A program made the translations under genes and the position numbers. DNA of 64,000 bases from NCBI RefSeq assembly GCF_013185195.1, contig NZ_JAAZWC010000018.1, forward strand, positions 1 to 64,000, in the 5' to 3' direction. The notes below the pieces were generated by a model that worked only from the letters and a program-made list of their open reading frames with translations, had not been told where the DNA came from and searched no databases. Source of the stretch: Saccharibacillus qingshengii. Lineage in GTDB: Bacteria > Bacillota > Bacilli > Paenibacillales > Paenibacillaceae. Of this stretch, positions 1-9,905 are shown piece by piece; the stretch's first letter is position 1, and the number at the start of each line of letters is the position of its first letter.

Positions 1-127
1 CTCAAGAACCTTTATTCTCACGATGATCTGCATCATCGCGACTCACTTACTGTTCAGTTTTCAAGGAACAAACTCGTTTATTTGGTTTCTTTCGTTCGGC
101 GCCGTGTTTCTCAGCGGCGACTTTTAT
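1..127 (-). other. Leader of an rRNA operon that lies beyond the left edge
   Basis: Read on the minus strand, this stretch carries GTTCCTTGAAAACTGAACAG (around 50-70), a sequence typical of the leaders and spacers ahead of 16S and 23S genes in Bacillus and Paenibacillus, where it belongs to the processing and antitermination region. The rRNA gene itself would start to the left of position 1 and is not in the window. The neighbouring ygxA gene is also next to an rRNA operon in Bacillus subtilis, which supports the call. Confidence 0.75.
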
Positions 128-274
128 ATCCTATCACAGCGACAAGCAGTTCGTCAAGCACTTTTTTGAAGTCTTTTTTCGAACTTCTTATGTGATTGTG
201 CTGCTCAGCGACTTAGCGCCGACGGCTTTTGAAGGCCGAGATTTAATTTATCATGTACTTATATACCAAGTCAA
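128..274 (-). promoter_or_regulatory. Tandem sigma-A promoters of the rRNA operon
   Basis: Two promoters are readable on the minus strand. The distal one has -35 TTGACT (269-274) and -10 ATAAAT (246-251), 17 bp apart. The proximal one has -35 TTGACG (152-157) and -10 TAGGAT (128-133), 18 bp apart. Paired promoters are usual for Bacillus rRNA operons. No gene lies in the 328 bases at this end of the window. Confidence 0.7.
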
Positions 275-328
275 CCCTTTTTCGAAATTTCATCCGTTTA
301 CATGGCTTTGTCTCGGGTAGAATTGCAT

Positions 329-1198
329 TTAATCCGCACTGTACCGCAGTTCTACCCCCGGTGCGCCACTTCGGCTTTCGCGCGGCCACTGGTTGATCAA
401 TGAACGATACACGAGTTTGCGTACCACCATAGGCAGATCGGTTTTGACGTAATGCAGGTCTGGGTGCAGACTCAACTCTCCCATCGTCCAGGCCATTCGG
501 CGGCTGCGAAGGACACGAATCAGCAGTTGGGAACACTCCGCCATTTTGGACATCACGGAGAATTCGCAGGCCAACAGCACCAGTTCGACTCTTTCGCGCA
601 GCGTCTCCTGACTGAATGCCAACTGCTCGTACAATTTGTAGACCTGGCCGCTGTGTACGCGCACCTGGTTCCAGATCGTTTTTTCCGGATAGACCGATTT
701 CTGTACAAGTTCGATACACGCCCAATGATGCAGGGACTTAAGCGTGCTGTAGTAAGCATCCATCTCGTGGCCTTCCGTCAGGTGGCGCTTGGCTTCCACA
801 TAGTTGTGCAAAAAGCGGGAGAACTCGAAAAAGAGTCGCTGTTCCTGAAACGGCTGTCCAAATCGCTCAACCTGCTGTCTCAGATGCAAAATTTGTCCGG
901 TCATATCATCAACCACTTCTCCCTGCAAAAAATAATGGACCAATGAACGGTGTTCTCCGGTAACGATCCAACGCTTCAATTCTACCGCATGCAGACTGAG
1001 CAGCTGATAATGGATCCCGTCTTCCACCCGGTGATGCAGCTGTATTTCTTCGCTTAACGTTTCGAAAATAAGAAAAACCAGTACGTCGAAGTCCTGCAGC
1101 AGCGCTCCGTGGAAATGACCGGACGGGCGGTAGCAGGCGACGGCTCCCAGAGGAACCGGCTCGTTCTTGGTCCAATCGCTAAATGTAAATGGGCCCAC
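329..1198 (-). CDS. ygxA: YgxA-family nucleotidyltransferase-like protein
   Basis: A 289-residue protein resembling Bacillus YgxA, annotated as nucleotidyltransferase-like; its biochemical role is not established. It is helical, without signal peptide or membrane segment. The start is a GTG preceded by AAGGAGG with 7-bp spacing, so it is well placed. Position supports the identity: in B. subtilis ygxA also sits between perR and an rRNA operon, as here. The family is known as a conserved neighbour; function here is unknown. I recognise it mainly from sequence feel and synteny. Confidence 0.75.
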   Translation of the reverse strand: MGPFTFSDWTKNEPVPLGAVACYRPSGHFHGALLQDFDVLVFLIFETLSEEIQLHHRVEDGIHYQLLSLHAVELKRWIVTGEHRSLVHYFLQGEVVDDMTGQILHLRQQVERFGQPFQEQRLFFEFSRFLHNYVEAKRHLTEGHEMDAYYSTLKSLHHWACIELVQKSVYPEKTIWNQVRVHSGQVYKLYEQLAFSQETLRERVELVLLACEFSVMSKMAECSQLLIRVLRSRRMAWTMGELSLHPDLHYVKTDLPMVVRKLVYRSLINQWPRESRSGAPGVELRYSAD

Positions 1199-1339
1199 CT
1201 CTGTTCCTCCTTCCGCCCGGCCGTTTCTTTGGTTTGGACGGCTTCATCATTTCTGCCTTTTTGCCGTTAAGTAGTATTCTACGCCGAATGTTTCTATTCC
1301 TTCTTCCCTTATCTACTCATCCGAAAAAAGGAAGAAATC

Positions 1340-1374
1340 ACATATAAAAGAAAAGAGACCGGGTTCTCGGTCTC
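1340..1374 (-). terminator. Intrinsic terminator after the GH18 gene
   Basis: Minus-strand hairpin with arms GAGACC (1355-1360) and GGTCTC (1369-1374), followed by a T-rich run at 1340-1354. It ends the transcript of the family 18 gene. Confidence 0.75.
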
Positions 1375-1382
1375 CGCTTGCC

Positions 1383-3098
1383 CTATTTTCCATTAAGCGT
1401 CTGCAGCACTTCCCAAGCTTGCTTGGAAGCAAAACTGCGGGTCCAGCTGGCTGCTCCGGCCAATTTATAATGCTGGGCCAGCGCAATACGCCGCTTCAAC
1501 GATTCGGCGTCTTCGAGCCAAATCCGTTTGAGCTCTCCGTCTTCTTCATACTCGGCATAATGCTGGCCCACGTCTTCGAGAAGTTCCTTTTTCGCTTTGT
1601 TTTCCTGGATCAACCGCTGCGAGGTCTCCATCCCGACTGCGGAAGAAGAAACTTTGGTCTCCCCGTTTTCTTCGGTCTCCGTCCATACGCGGGTGTACAG
1701 CGGAATGCCCAGCACTAACTTGGATGCCGGCACTTTGTCTTCTTCCAGGATCCGTTTGACGGACGCCTCTACCCAAGGCAACGACGCGACCGATCCGGCT
1801 TCCGGGCTGCTTGCCCAATGCTCGTCGTAAGCCATCAGCATCATGAAATCGACCGTTTCGCCCAGCGCCCTGCGATCCAGAAAGGCCGACCACATCTCCG
1901 TATTGGATTTGGGCGTCACATCCACGGAGACGGTCAACCCGGCTTCGCGTGCCAATACGGTGAATTCACGCACGAATTCCACATAGGGCGCTTTGTCCTC
2001 GGTATACACGTTTTCGAAATCCAGATTGATTCCATCCAGGTTAAACGTCTTCGCTTCTTTCAGTACCTGGCGGATCGCCTGGGAACGAGTGTCGTAATCG
2101 CTCAGCATCTCGCGGGTCCAATCCGCTTCGAAGGCGTTGCTGAATAACCCCCAGACCTGTTTGCCTCGGTTATGCGCTCGCGCCGTGTAAGCCTTATCGG
2201 CTTTGCTGCGAATATTGCCTTTGCCGTCTTTGAGCTCGAACCAAGTCGGACTGACGACATTGACTCCCTGCATTTCTTCGATCACGTCCGGGCTCGGACG
2301 GCTTTCGTATACCGCTTCCCAGGCCAGATTGATCTTTTGGTCGGCCCATTCTTGGGAAGCGGCCGTCGGTACGGCTTCTGGAGCCGGTATCTGCTCTTCT
2401 TGTCCCAATTTCACGTCGCCTTGGCGAATATAACCGGCACGTCCCTCATCCGTCTGGGCATAGAGCCAGCCATCCTGCTCGCTCCAGACCCGAAGCGCCG
2501 CGCCTTCTTGCAAATCAGAAGTGATCGGGGCTTTGATCGTCGCTTCGCTTCGCAGCTTGGGAGAACTGAAAAGCCCGCCGTCGACCGCCGAAGCCGTGCG
2601 GAATGTACTTCCCGCTTTGAGCACGGTCACACTGCCTTCGGGACTTTGCTCCGCGATCCGAATACCGTACATCCGTTCCAGCGGCTCTACCGGAACATAG
2701 AGCGTGCCTTCGTATTCCTGCAAAGGCGAAGCCAATTTATACGCAGCTCCGTTGGATTCGGCCGCTTTCCCGTCTTTGGTCATCGTAAGCAGTTCGTTGG
2801 CCGTAGTCAGGATCGTCGTCTCTCCGTCTGGATCCGCATAGGCATAAGCGTCGATCTGCTCCTGAATAAGCGGAAGCGGAAGCTTCAGCGATTCGCCTGC
2901 GCCGACAGCCTGATACCCGCTCCATTTTCCTTCTATAAAAATCGGCTTTTCCGTTCCAATCCACTCCGGATCTTCATGGGAAAATCCCGGCAGCAAACTC
3001 CAAATCCCCCAGCCTGCCCCCGCAATGACGACGCCAAGGAGCATGATTCTTCCCGGTCGCTTCTTTTTTCTGCCGCGTTCTATTCTGCTTCCATTCAT
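1383..3098 (-). CDS. Membrane-anchored family 18 glycosyl hydrolase with stalk and SH3 domains
   Basis: About 571 residues. Order: a basic N-terminus and one membrane segment (about 17-37), a copper-amine-oxidase-like stalk domain (about 60-160), a bacterial SH3 domain (about 185-230), and a GH18 barrel to the end. The catalytic motif DGINLDFE is at about 354-361; its last Glu is the proton donor in this family. The layout fits an enzyme working on peptidoglycan or another N-acetylglucosamine polymer at the cell surface, like YaaH-type spore-cortex proteins; the substrate is inferred. I chose the ATG at 3098 because AGAAGGG precedes it; the frame stays open to a TTG at 3131. It has its own terminator and follows that of perR. 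Confidence 0.85.
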   Translation of the reverse strand: MNGSRIERGRKKKRPGRIMLLGVVIAGAGWGIWSLLPGFSHEDPEWIGTEKPIFIEGKWSGYQAVGAGESLKLPLPLIQEQIDAYAYADPDGETTILTTANELLTMTKDGKAAESNGAAYKLASPLQEYEGTLYVPVEPLERMYGIRIAEQSPEGSVTVLKAGSTFRTASAVDGGLFSSPKLRSEATIKAPITSDLQEGAALRVWSEQDGWLYAQTDEGRAGYIRQGDVKLGQEEQIPAPEAVPTAASQEWADQKINLAWEAVYESRPSPDVIEEMQGVNVVSPTWFELKDGKGNIRSKADKAYTARAHNRGKQVWGLFSNAFEADWTREMLSDYDTRSQAIRQVLKEAKTFNLDGINLDFENVYTEDKAPYVEFVREFTVLAREAGLTVSVDVTPKSNTEMWSAFLDRRALGETVDFMMLMAYDEHWASSPEAGSVASLPWVEASVKRILEEDKVPASKLVLGIPLYTRVWTETEENGETKVSSSAVGMETSQRLIQENKAKKELLEDVGQHYAEYEEDGELKRIWLEDAESLKRRIALAQHYKLAGAASWTRSFASKQAWEVLQTLNGK

Positions 3099-3141
3099 TT
3101 CACAACAGCTGCCCTTCTGCATGTCTGCCAAGATACGCTAC

Positions 3142-3172
3142 AAAAAAAAGCGCGGGAGCCTTAAACGGCTCC
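3142..3172 (-). terminator. Intrinsic terminator after perR
   Basis: Minus-strand hairpin with arms GGAGCC and GGCTCC (3155-3160, 3167-3172) followed by a run of eight T. It separates perR from the GH18 gene. Confidence 0.8.
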
Positions 3173-3195
3173 ACACGCCTTATTGTAAGCAAACG

Positions 3196-3621
3196 TCAAT
3201 GTTCGCTGCAACTCTCGCATACTCCATACACTTCCAGACGGTGTCCTTTGACCGTGAAGCCCGTCGATTTGGCAGCGGCGCGTTCGACTTCTCCCAGGTA
3301 GGAATGATGGAAGTCTTCGATCTTGCCGCACTTCTCGCAGATAATATGATAATGCTCGCTGACATTCGCATCGAACCGGCTGGAATTGTCTCCATAGGTC
3401 AGTTCGTGGATCATCCCGGCTTCGATCAGCATCTTGAGATTGTTATAAACGGTGGCAACGCTCATGCTCGGAAACTGCGGACACAACGCGCGATAAATTT
3501 CGTCTGCGGTCGGATGGCCCATATTCTCCATGAGATAGGTCAAAATGGCATGTCTTTGGGGAGTGATGCGCACACCGTTGACTTTAAGCTGTTCCAAGGC
3601 ATGTTGTACGCGTGTCGTCAT
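3196..3621 (-). CDS. perR: Peroxide-responsive Fur-family repressor PerR
   Basis: A 141-residue Fur-family regulator. Counted from the ATG at 3621, the regulatory metal ligands known in B. subtilis PerR are all present, shifted by one: His36, Asp84, His90, His92 and Asp103. The structural zinc Cys pairs are CEKC (95, 98) and CESC (135, 138). The Asp at 103 is the residue that separates PerR from Fur. In the family, Fe-catalysed oxidation of two His releases DNA on peroxide stress. The start is fixed by AAGGAGGAGA just upstream; the frame runs 14 codons further but without a site. A PerR-type box lies before trxB in this window. Confidence 0.95.
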   Translation of the reverse strand: MTTRVQHALEQLKVNGVRITPQRHAILTYLMENMGHPTADEIYRALCPQFPSMSVATVYNNLKMLIEAGMIHELTYGDNSSRFDANVSEHYHIICEKCGKIEDFHHSYLGEVERAAAKSTGFTVKGHRLEVYGVCESCSEH

Positions 3622-3661
3622 CCCGTTCTCCTCCTTGCCGTTATTCCTTAGGTTACTCTCC

Positions 3662-3691
3662 ATTGTAAGGTTTGTGAATATTTTTTGTCAA
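3662..3691 (-). promoter_or_regulatory. Sigma-A promoter of perR
   Basis: -35 TTGACA (3686-3691) and -10 TACAAT (3662-3667), 18 bp apart, on the minus strand about 40 bases before the perR start. Confidence 0.75.
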
Positions 3692-3716
3692 CGTGTGAAC
3701 TGGGCACCAAGCCGCT

Positions 3717-4970
3717 TTATTCGGCCCGGAACACATTCAGATTGCCGTTGCCGTCCGCACGGACCGTAAATTCGCCTTCGCCGTAGGTTCCGTTCAACGT
3801 TCGATCTTCGATGGCAAAAGGCAGTTCGCTCCGAATATCGCCGTAACCGTTCGAGCCTTCCATCCGGTAGCTCCCGAATGCCGGAAGCGTCAGATCGATT
3901 TGTCCGACTGCGCTGTAGACCGACCAGTCGCCGCGAACAATCCGGGAGCGGACATCGATATTCCCATTGAGCGTCTGAGCCGACAAGCCGAAGTTGGCGC
4001 CGTTCACTTCAATGCTTCCGTTTCGCGTATCGACAGCAATATCGCCGATCGTCCCGTCCGCTTTGATATTTCCGAGGATCGTGGTGAGCTTGAGCGATCC
4101 GGCAACGTTCGAACTTTCGATATCCCCCTGCTGCGTCTCGGCTTGTACGCTGCCGGCGGCCGTAGCAATCCGGATCCCGCCTCTGGAGGTGGATGCCGTT
4201 ACGTTGCCGCCTACATTGGTGAAGTCGAGATTGCCTCCGCCGGTCTGGACGGAGATGGAGCGAATCGCCTGAACGCCGTTGATCGTCACGGAACCTCCGT
4301 TCGTCCGGATCTGCATATCGAAGCTCCGCTCCTGGGGCAGCAGAATTTCAAGGTCGACCCGGGGCTGACGGCGTCCGGATGTTCCGTAAGGCTCTGATTC
4401 GGTCGTCACGGAAACGGTTCGGCCTTCTTCGACCCGGATGCCGGTCTTCTCGGCGATGGCTTTCGCTTCTTCCGGCTCGGCTTGATCGACCCAAACGGTG
4501 CTGCGTACACGGATGCGATCGGAAAATCCGCGGCGCACAACAATATCCCCGTTGATTCCTTCTACCGATAGACCGGTCGTCTCCAACGCGGCATTCAGGT
4601 CGATCGAAGGCTTGGCGAACTTGTTGCCTTCGGCTTCGCTGAATTCGATTGCGGAACTGGTCAGATCCAGGCTGACCCGATTCCATAGGTGCAAATAATG
4701 ATTCTGCTGGGTGACGATAAAAACGGAAGCGCTCAGCAGACAGGCCACCAGCACTCCCGTCATATCGATCCGGAAGCGCCGGCGCCGTTTGCGGAACAGC
4801 AGCAGCATTGCGATATATTCGATCCCCCACAAGATAAAGACGGCCGGCCACCAGCGAATCAGCTGCAGCATATCGTCGCGGCCCCGCAGTTCGTCGCTCA
4901 GCAGCAGCAGTCCGACCGCTACAAGTACGAGGGCCGCCGTCCAGCGGCCGATCCGGATTTTAGGATTCAT
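3717..4970 (-). CDS. LiaF-like membrane domain protein with DUF4097 beta-helix
   Basis: About 417 residues. Three hydrophobic segments lie in the first 110 residues, with a short basic linker (RKRRRRFR), followed by a long repetitive beta region of alternating Gly/Asn turns typical of DUF4097, the putative adhesin or LiaF C-terminal fold. Members sit in the membrane with the beta-helix outside or inside; some modulate envelope-stress two-component systems. Start: ATG at 4970 with GGAGGG 7 bases upstream; the first 10 bases overlap the preceding gene, so the two are translationally coupled. Its exact role is unknown. Confidence 0.75.
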   Translation of the reverse strand: MNPKIRIGRWTAALVLVAVGLLLLSDELRGRDDMLQLIRWWPAVFILWGIEYIAMLLLFRKRRRRFRIDMTGVLVACLLSASVFIVTQQNHYLHLWNRVSLDLTSSAIEFSEAEGNKFAKPSIDLNAALETTGLSVEGINGDIVVRRGFSDRIRVRSTVWVDQAEPEEAKAIAEKTGIRVEEGRTVSVTTESEPYGTSGRRQPRVDLEILLPQERSFDMQIRTNGGSVTINGVQAIRSISVQTGGGNLDFTNVGGNVTASTSRGGIRIATAAGSVQAETQQGDIESSNVAGSLKLTTILGNIKADGTIGDIAVDTRNGSIEVNGANFGLSAQTLNGNIDVRSRIVRGDWSVYSAVGQIDLTLPAFGSYRMEGSNGYGDIRSELPFAIEDRTLNGTYGEGEFTVRADGNGNLNVFRAE

Positions 4971-5532
4971 GGCGTTCCCTCCGTTCTCCCGCCGCTTGCG
5001 GACGATCCGCAGCCGCCTCACGCGAAGGGCGTGAAGCCCTGCGTACACGGATGCCTTGAAGCACCGCCATCACGACGCCAAGCAGGACAAGCGCCAAAGC
5101 CGCCGCTTCCCGGCCGTATTGTTCGATCAACTGCCGGAACCAGAGCGGACGGCTGTGCAGGATCAGCAGCAGCGCTCCTTCGCCGAACAGGATCAAGGCG
5201 AAAGTCATACTTTTTCTCCAATTGTAGAATTCGTTCTCCACGGCGCGTCTGCGCTCGTTGACGCGATCCGTCGCCTGAAGCACATCGTACACGCTGTAAA
5301 AATAAATAACCGGAAGGGTCAGGCCCAGCAGAATAAGCAGGGGTACGTTTATTTGGATACCCGTGGCCGAAAAATATAACAGCGCTTCGATCACGAGCAG
5401 AATCGTCAACATAAAGGAGAGTCCTTTTTGAATCAGTCCCAGATACAGATGCCCGGTTCCGGGAACAATCGCGGACAGCAGGCAGGCGATAGCCATGCGC
5501 TTCTGTCGTTTCGTCTTGCCTTTCTTCGCCAT
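4960..5532 (-). CDS. Four-helix membrane protein, TM2-like
   Basis: 190 residues, with a Lys/Arg-rich start, a hydrophobic stretch holding a PGTGHLYLG motif (about 24-32) that resembles the TM2 domain, then three more membrane segments and a charged Arg/Ala-rich tail. GGGGGAG precedes the ATG by 7 bases. Overlaps the DUF4097 gene by 11 bases and follows mgtC by 48, suggesting one operon (acetyltransferase, mgtC, this gene, DUF4097). Function unknown; I infer a membrane partner of the DUF4097 protein. Confidence 0.7.
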   Translation of the reverse strand: MAKKGKTKRQKRMAIACLLSAIVPGTGHLYLGLIQKGLSFMLTILLVIEALLYFSATGIQINVPLLILLGLTLPVIYFYSVYDVLQATDRVNERRRAVENEFYNWRKSMTFALILFGEGALLLILHSRPLWFRQLIEQYGREAAALALVLLGVVMAVLQGIRVRRASRPSREAAADRPQAAGERRERHES

Positions 5533-5580
5533 GGTTTGGCTCCCCCTTTCTTGCGCACGCGGCGGAAGTAGGAACGGAAC

Positions 5581-6300
5581 CTACTCGATCGCTACGGAAT
5601 AGACGCCTTCCATTCTTAACAGCTGGTGCGTCATTTCGGCCGGGTCCATTCTCTTCTCGGACGTAAGGTTCATCGTAATGTCCACAACGGAAGATCGATC
5701 TCCCGGTTCGGACGACATCGTCCCGTCTTTGACATGCACTTCCATTTTGCGAATCCGCACTTCCCGCTCCTTCATAAATCCCGATACATTCTCCATCAAT
5801 CCGCTGCCTGTCCTGCCCCTGACCGTTACGACATGCGTATGGTGCCCCCGGATGTAGCGCTGTTCGACAATATTGAGCAAAAGCAGCGTGACAAAAACGA
5901 ACAGGGTCGTCAGAATGGCTGCAAAATAGAAGCCTGCGCCTACGGCAAGACCGATAGCGGCCACGACCCACAGCGACGCCGCCGTCGTCAATCCGGTGAT
6001 GGATTTGCCTGTGAACAGGATCGTCCCGGCGCCAAGAAAACCGATACCCGAAATCACGGCGGTTGCCAGACGAGCCGGATCGACCCGCACGCTCGGCTGA
6101 TCGACAAAAGCGACGAAGCCGTACATGGACAGCAGCATGATCAGGGCGGAGCCCACCGAAACCAGAATATGCGTACGCAGTCCCGCCGCATGACTGGAAC
6201 GTTCGCGTTCCCAGCCGATCAGACCGCCAAGCAGCACCGCACAAACCAGACGCAGCAAAATATGAGTGTTATCGATAACCCACGGATTAGTCATAAACAT
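5581..6300 (-). CDS. MgtC/SapB family membrane protein
   Basis: 239 residues: five hydrophobic segments in the first 150 residues carrying the conserved family stretch GGLIGWERE (about 25-33) and GIGFLGAG (about 85-92), then a soluble ACT-like C-terminal domain. MgtC proteins help cells survive magnesium limitation and modulate ATP synthase or transporters; the role in Firmicutes is less clear. AAGGAG lies 5 bases before the ATG. Gap to the upstream acetyltransferase is 33 bases. Confidence 0.85.
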   Translation of the reverse strand: MFMTNPWVIDNTHILLRLVCAVLLGGLIGWERERSSHAAGLRTHILVSVGSALIMLLSMYGFVAFVDQPSVRVDPARLATAVISGIGFLGAGTILFTGKSITGLTTAASLWVVAAIGLAVGAGFYFAAILTTLFVFVTLLLLNIVEQRYIRGHHTHVVTVRGRTGSGLMENVSGFMKEREVRIRKMEVHVKDGTMSSEPGDRSSVVDITMNLTSEKRMDPAEMTHQLLRMEGVYSVAIE

Positions 6301-6333
6301 TCCTGCTCCTTTTCATATCCAATCATCGTGAAA

Positions 6334-6810
6334 TCAGCCGGAATTCCCAGCTCCTCTCTCTCGCTTCATGGTAGTCAGTTCCACACCCGGCGCGATCGCT
6401 TCGCTCTTGAACGGGATAAAGCCAAACCCTGCGTACAGCCGCATGGCCGGTTCGTTCCGCGAACCGGTCGATACGAGATAGGTCTTAAAATCCGGATAGA
6501 CGGCGAAGAGGTGTTCGATGAGGCGGCTGGCGATTCCCTGCCTGAAAAAGGCGGGACTCACCATCATTCGGGTCAGCGTCAGTATGCCGGGCGTCTCTTC
6601 TTCAACCGCGGCGGCACCCGCAAGCTCGCCGCTCGCTGCCGTATATCCGTAAAAAATATCGCTGCTTCGCTTCAGGGTCTCCAGCGTATCCGCCAAAGGC
6701 GGAATTTCGTCGAACCCGATCATCTTGGCTTCCAGGCGGTATGCCGTTGTTTGCAAACGCAGCAGCTCGGCCACTTTCAAGTCATCCTGCATATCGATTC
6801 TCTCGATCAT
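6334..6810 (-). CDS. GNAT-family N-acetyltransferase
   Basis: 158 residues with the acetyl-CoA binding signature of GNAT enzymes: MMVSPAFFRQGIASRLIEHL (motif A with RQGIAS in place of R/Q-x-x-G-x-G/A) and a C-terminal NEPAMRLYAGFGF (motif B). Substrate cannot be told. The ATG at 6810 is chosen for the GGGAGGG site before it; the frame is open to 6873. First gene of the probable acetyltransferase-mgtC-membrane protein operon. Confidence 0.8.
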   Translation of the reverse strand: MIERIDMQDDLKVAELLRLQTTAYRLEAKMIGFDEIPPLADTLETLKRSSDIFYGYTAASGELAGAAAVEEETPGILTLTRMMVSPAFFRQGIASRLIEHLFAVYPDFKTYLVSTGSRNEPAMRLYAGFGFIPFKSEAIAPGVELTTMKRERGAGNSG

Positions 6811-6878
6811 GATATCCCTCCCGCTTCTTCCTATCATTAACCGGATTCGGGCTTGGCTGTACACGGCATACATAACGA

Positions 6879-6906
6879 AAGGCGCGTCCGCAAGCGAACG
6901 CGCCTT
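6879..6906 (-). terminator. Terminator after gatB
   Basis: Hairpin with 9-bp arms (6879-6887 and 6898-6906, AAGGCGCGT/ACGCGCCTT) just past the gatB stop on the minus strand. The T-run is short, so it may be a weak terminator. Confidence 0.55.
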
Positions 6907-6933
6907 CTGCGCAGCCGTTTGGCTGCCTTTCGG

Positions 6934-8370
6934 TCAGTTTTTCAGCAGTTCCATAAGCAGCTTGTTGACAAGCCCCGGATTGGCTTTGCCTTTGCTCTGC
7001 TTCATGACCTGACCGACCAGGAAGCCGATCGCTTTATCCTTGCCGGCCTTGAAGTCTTCGACCGACTGCGGATTGGCGGCAACCACTTCAAGCACGATCG
7101 CCTTGATGGCACCCTCGTCGCTGATCTGCACCAGGCCCTGTTCTTCGACGATCTGCTGCGGCAGCTTGCCGCTTTGCAGCATTTCTTTGAACACGGTCTT
7201 GGCAATCTTGTTGCTGACGGTGCCTTTGCCGATCAGTCCGACCAATTCGCCAAGCCCTTGTCCGGTAAGCGGCACCGCATTCAGCTCCAGGCCGCTCGTA
7301 TTGAGGTGGCCGAGCAGATCGCCCATGATCCAGTTGGATACGGATTTGGCATCGTCGGTAAACTTCAGGCTTTCTTCAAACAAGTCGGCCAGCGGCTTCG
7401 AAGAAGTGATGACCTGCGCATCGTACGCCGGCAGTCCGTAATCGGCGCTGTAGCGCGCACGGCGCGCATCCGGAAGTTCCGGAATACTGCTCAGGATCGC
7501 CGCTTTCCAATCTTCGCCGATCTCGACCGCCACAAGGTCCGGATCCGGGAAGTAGCGGTAATCATGCGCTTCTTCTTTGCCCCGCATCGAGACGGTCAGA
7601 CCTTTGGCTTCGTCCCAGCGGCGCGTTTCCTGCACGACTTTGCCGCCTTCGTCCAGAATCTCGGCCTGACGGATTTCTTCGTATTCCAGACCGCGCTGCA
7701 CACCGCGGAACGAGTTCATGTTCTTCAGTTCGGCACGCGTGCCGAGCTCCTGCTGCCCCTGCGGACGAATGCTGATGTTGGCGTCGCAGCGCAGCGAGCC
7801 TTCTTCCATCTTCACGTCCGACACTTCGCAGTACTGCATGATGGCGCGCATCTTCTCCAGATAAGCACGGGCTTCTTCCGGCGAAGAAATCTCGGGCTCG
7901 GACACGATCTCGACCAGCGGCGTACCCACGCGGTTGAAGTCAACCAGCGAGCCGAAAGCGCCGGTATGCGTCAGTTTGCCTGCATCTTCTTCCAGATGCA
8001 GACGGGTAATGCCGATCCGTTTGGTTCTGCCGCCGACTTCGATATCGATCCAGCCATGCTCGCCGATCGGGCGGGCCGCCTGCGAAATCTGGTAAGCTTT
8101 CGGCGAATCGGGATAAAAGTAGTTTTTGCGATCGAAATGGCTGATATCCGCGATTTGGCAGTTCAACGCCGTTGCGGCTTTGATGGCATATTCGACAGCC
8201 TGCCGGTTCAGAACCGGCAGAACGCCGGGATGTCCGAGACACACCGGGCAGGTATGGGTGTTGGGCGGCGCTCCGAATTCGGTGGAGCAGCCGCAGAAGA
8301 TCTTGGTCTTCGTGTGCAGTTCGACGTGCACTTCGAGTCCGATGACCGTTTCGTATTGTACCGTGGACAT
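6934..8370 (-). CDS. gatB: Aspartyl/glutamyl-tRNA amidotransferase subunit B
   Basis: 478 residues, full length. The N-terminus holds the signature of the tRNA-dependent kinase domain ([12 protein letters not shown], then zinc-binding CGCS and CPVC), followed by the helical and YqeY-like tail domains. GatB activates Glu-tRNA(Gln) or Asp-tRNA(Asn) with ATP and accepts ammonia from GatA. AGAGGAGG precedes the ATG. Last gene of gatC-gatA-gatB; 31 bases separate it from gatA. Confidence 0.97.
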   Translation of the reverse strand: MSTVQYETVIGLEVHVELHTKTKIFCGCSTEFGAPPNTHTCPVCLGHPGVLPVLNRQAVEYAIKAATALNCQIADISHFDRKNYFYPDSPKAYQISQAARPIGEHGWIDIEVGGRTKRIGITRLHLEEDAGKLTHTGAFGSLVDFNRVGTPLVEIVSEPEISSPEEARAYLEKMRAIMQYCEVSDVKMEEGSLRCDANISIRPQGQQELGTRAELKNMNSFRGVQRGLEYEEIRQAEILDEGGKVVQETRRWDEAKGLTVSMRGKEEAHDYRYFPDPDLVAVEIGEDWKAAILSSIPELPDARRARYSADYGLPAYDAQVITSSKPLADLFEESLKFTDDAKSVSNWIMGDLLGHLNTSGLELNAVPLTGQGLGELVGLIGKGTVSNKIAKTVFKEMLQSGKLPQQIVEEQGLVQISDEGAIKAIVLEVVAANPQSVEDFKAGKDKAIGFLVGQVMKQSKGKANPGLVNKLLMELLKN

Positions 8371-8401
8371 GACAGGCGGTTCCTCCTCTTACGCGCGCGG
8401 A

Positions 8402-9859
8402 TTAAATCTGCGGGCGGCGTTTATGATGATCGGTATGCTGCTCGAACGCATGAGAGACGCGCAGCACGGTCTGTTCGTCGAACGGCTTGCCGATAATCTG
8501 CAGGCCGACGGGCATGTCGTCTTCGAATCCGCAGGGAATGCTGATTGCCGGCACGCCCGCAAGGCTGACGGGAATCGTCAGGATATCGTTCAGATACATG
8601 GTCAAAGGATCGTCCGTCTGGGAACCGATCGCAAAAGCCGTCGTCGGCGCCGTAGGACCGACAATGACGTCGAATTTCTCGAACACTTGGTCGAAGTCCT
8701 GCTTGATCAATGTCCGGACCTTCTGGGCTTTCAAATAATAGGCATCGTAATAACCGGAGCTGAGGGCGTATGTTCCGAGCATGATCCGGCGTTTGACTTC
8801 GTCGCCAAAGCCTTCGCTTCTGGATTTGAGGTACAGATCCAGCAGGTTCTCCGGATTCTCCGCGCGGACGCCGTAGCGTACCCCGTCAAAACGGGCCAGG
8901 TTCGAAGACGCTTCGGAAGACGACAGCAGGTAGTAAGCGGCCAGTGCATACTCCGTATGCGGCAGCGAGACTTCTTCCCAGGTTGCGCCGAGCGATTCCA
9001 ACTGACGGATTGCCGCCATAACCGATTCTTTGACCTTCGGATCGACGCCTTCGCCCATATACTCTTTGGGTACGGCGATGCGCAGTCCCTTGATATCGCC
9101 GGTCAATGCGGAGATATAGTCCGGCACGTCGACGTTCGCCGAAGTCGAATCGCGGTCGTCGTGGCCGGCGATCGCCTGCAGGACGTAAGCCGAATCTTCC
9201 ACGGTCCGGGTAACCGGGCCGATCTGGTCAAGCGAGGACGCGAACGCCACAAGGCCGAAGCGCGAGACCAGGCCGTATGTAGGCTTCAGACCCACCACGC
9301 CGCAGTACGAAGCCGGCTGGCGGATCGAACCGCCGGTATCGGAACCGAGCGTGAAATACACTTCGCCCGCCGCAACCGCTGCGGCGGAACCACCGCTCGA
9401 ACCGCCGGGAACGCGATCCGTGTTCCACGGGTTTCGCACCGGATAGAAGCTCGAATTCTCGTTCGAACCTCCCATCGCAAATTCGTCCATGTTCAGCTTG
9501 CCGATTGTCACGCTGTCCGCCGCACGCAGTTTACGAACTACCGTCGCGTCGTAGACCGGATCGAAATTGCGCAGAAACTGACTGGCACATGTCGTGCGAA
9601 GACCTTCCGTCACAATATTGTCCTTGATCCCCGCAGGCAGACCGAACAGCAGGCCGCGTTCTTCGCCCGCCGCCAACTTGCCGTCGAGTCTGGCTGCCGA
9701 AGCCAAGGCTCCTTCTTCGTCCACCGTCAAAAAGGCTTTCACTTTTCCGTCGCGCTCTTCTACTTTTTGCAGGGAATCCTTGACCAGTTCGGTCACGGAC
9801 AGTTCGCCGGCATGCAGCCGGTTATGAATTTCCCGAAGTCCCAAATCGAACAATGTCAC
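8402..9859 (-). CDS. gatA: Aspartyl/glutamyl-tRNA amidotransferase subunit A
   Basis: 485 residues of the amidase-signature family. The catalytic triad is visible: Lys in GIKDN (about 79), Ser in [10 protein letters not shown] (about 154) and the nucleophile Ser in [11 protein letters not shown] (about 178). GatA releases ammonia from glutamine for GatB. The start is GTG with GGAGG 7 bases upstream. Middle gene of the gatCAB operon. Confidence 0.97.
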   Translation of the reverse strand: MTLFDLGLREIHNRLHAGELSVTELVKDSLQKVEERDGKVKAFLTVDEEGALASAARLDGKLAAGEERGLLFGLPAGIKDNIVTEGLRTTCASQFLRNFDPVYDATVVRKLRAADSVTIGKLNMDEFAMGGSNENSSFYPVRNPWNTDRVPGGSSGGSAAAVAAGEVYFTLGSDTGGSIRQPASYCGVVGLKPTYGLVSRFGLVAFASSLDQIGPVTRTVEDSAYVLQAIAGHDDRDSTSANVDVPDYISALTGDIKGLRIAVPKEYMGEGVDPKVKESVMAAIRQLESLGATWEEVSLPHTEYALAAYYLLSSSEASSNLARFDGVRYGVRAENPENLLDLYLKSRSEGFGDEVKRRIMLGTYALSSGYYDAYYLKAQKVRTLIKQDFDQVFEKFDVIVGPTAPTTAFAIGSQTDDPLTMYLNDILTIPVSLAGVPAISIPCGFEDDMPVGLQIIGKPFDEQTVLRVSHAFEQHTDHHKRRPQI

Positions 9860-9905
9860 TATTGCACCTCCGCGTTGATCGTTAACTATTCAAATGACTG
9901 CCGGA

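Noticed and set aside
3640-3690. PerR autoregulatory box before perR
   Set aside because: TTACAATGGAGAGTAA shows one good half only; the second half does not fit the consensus.
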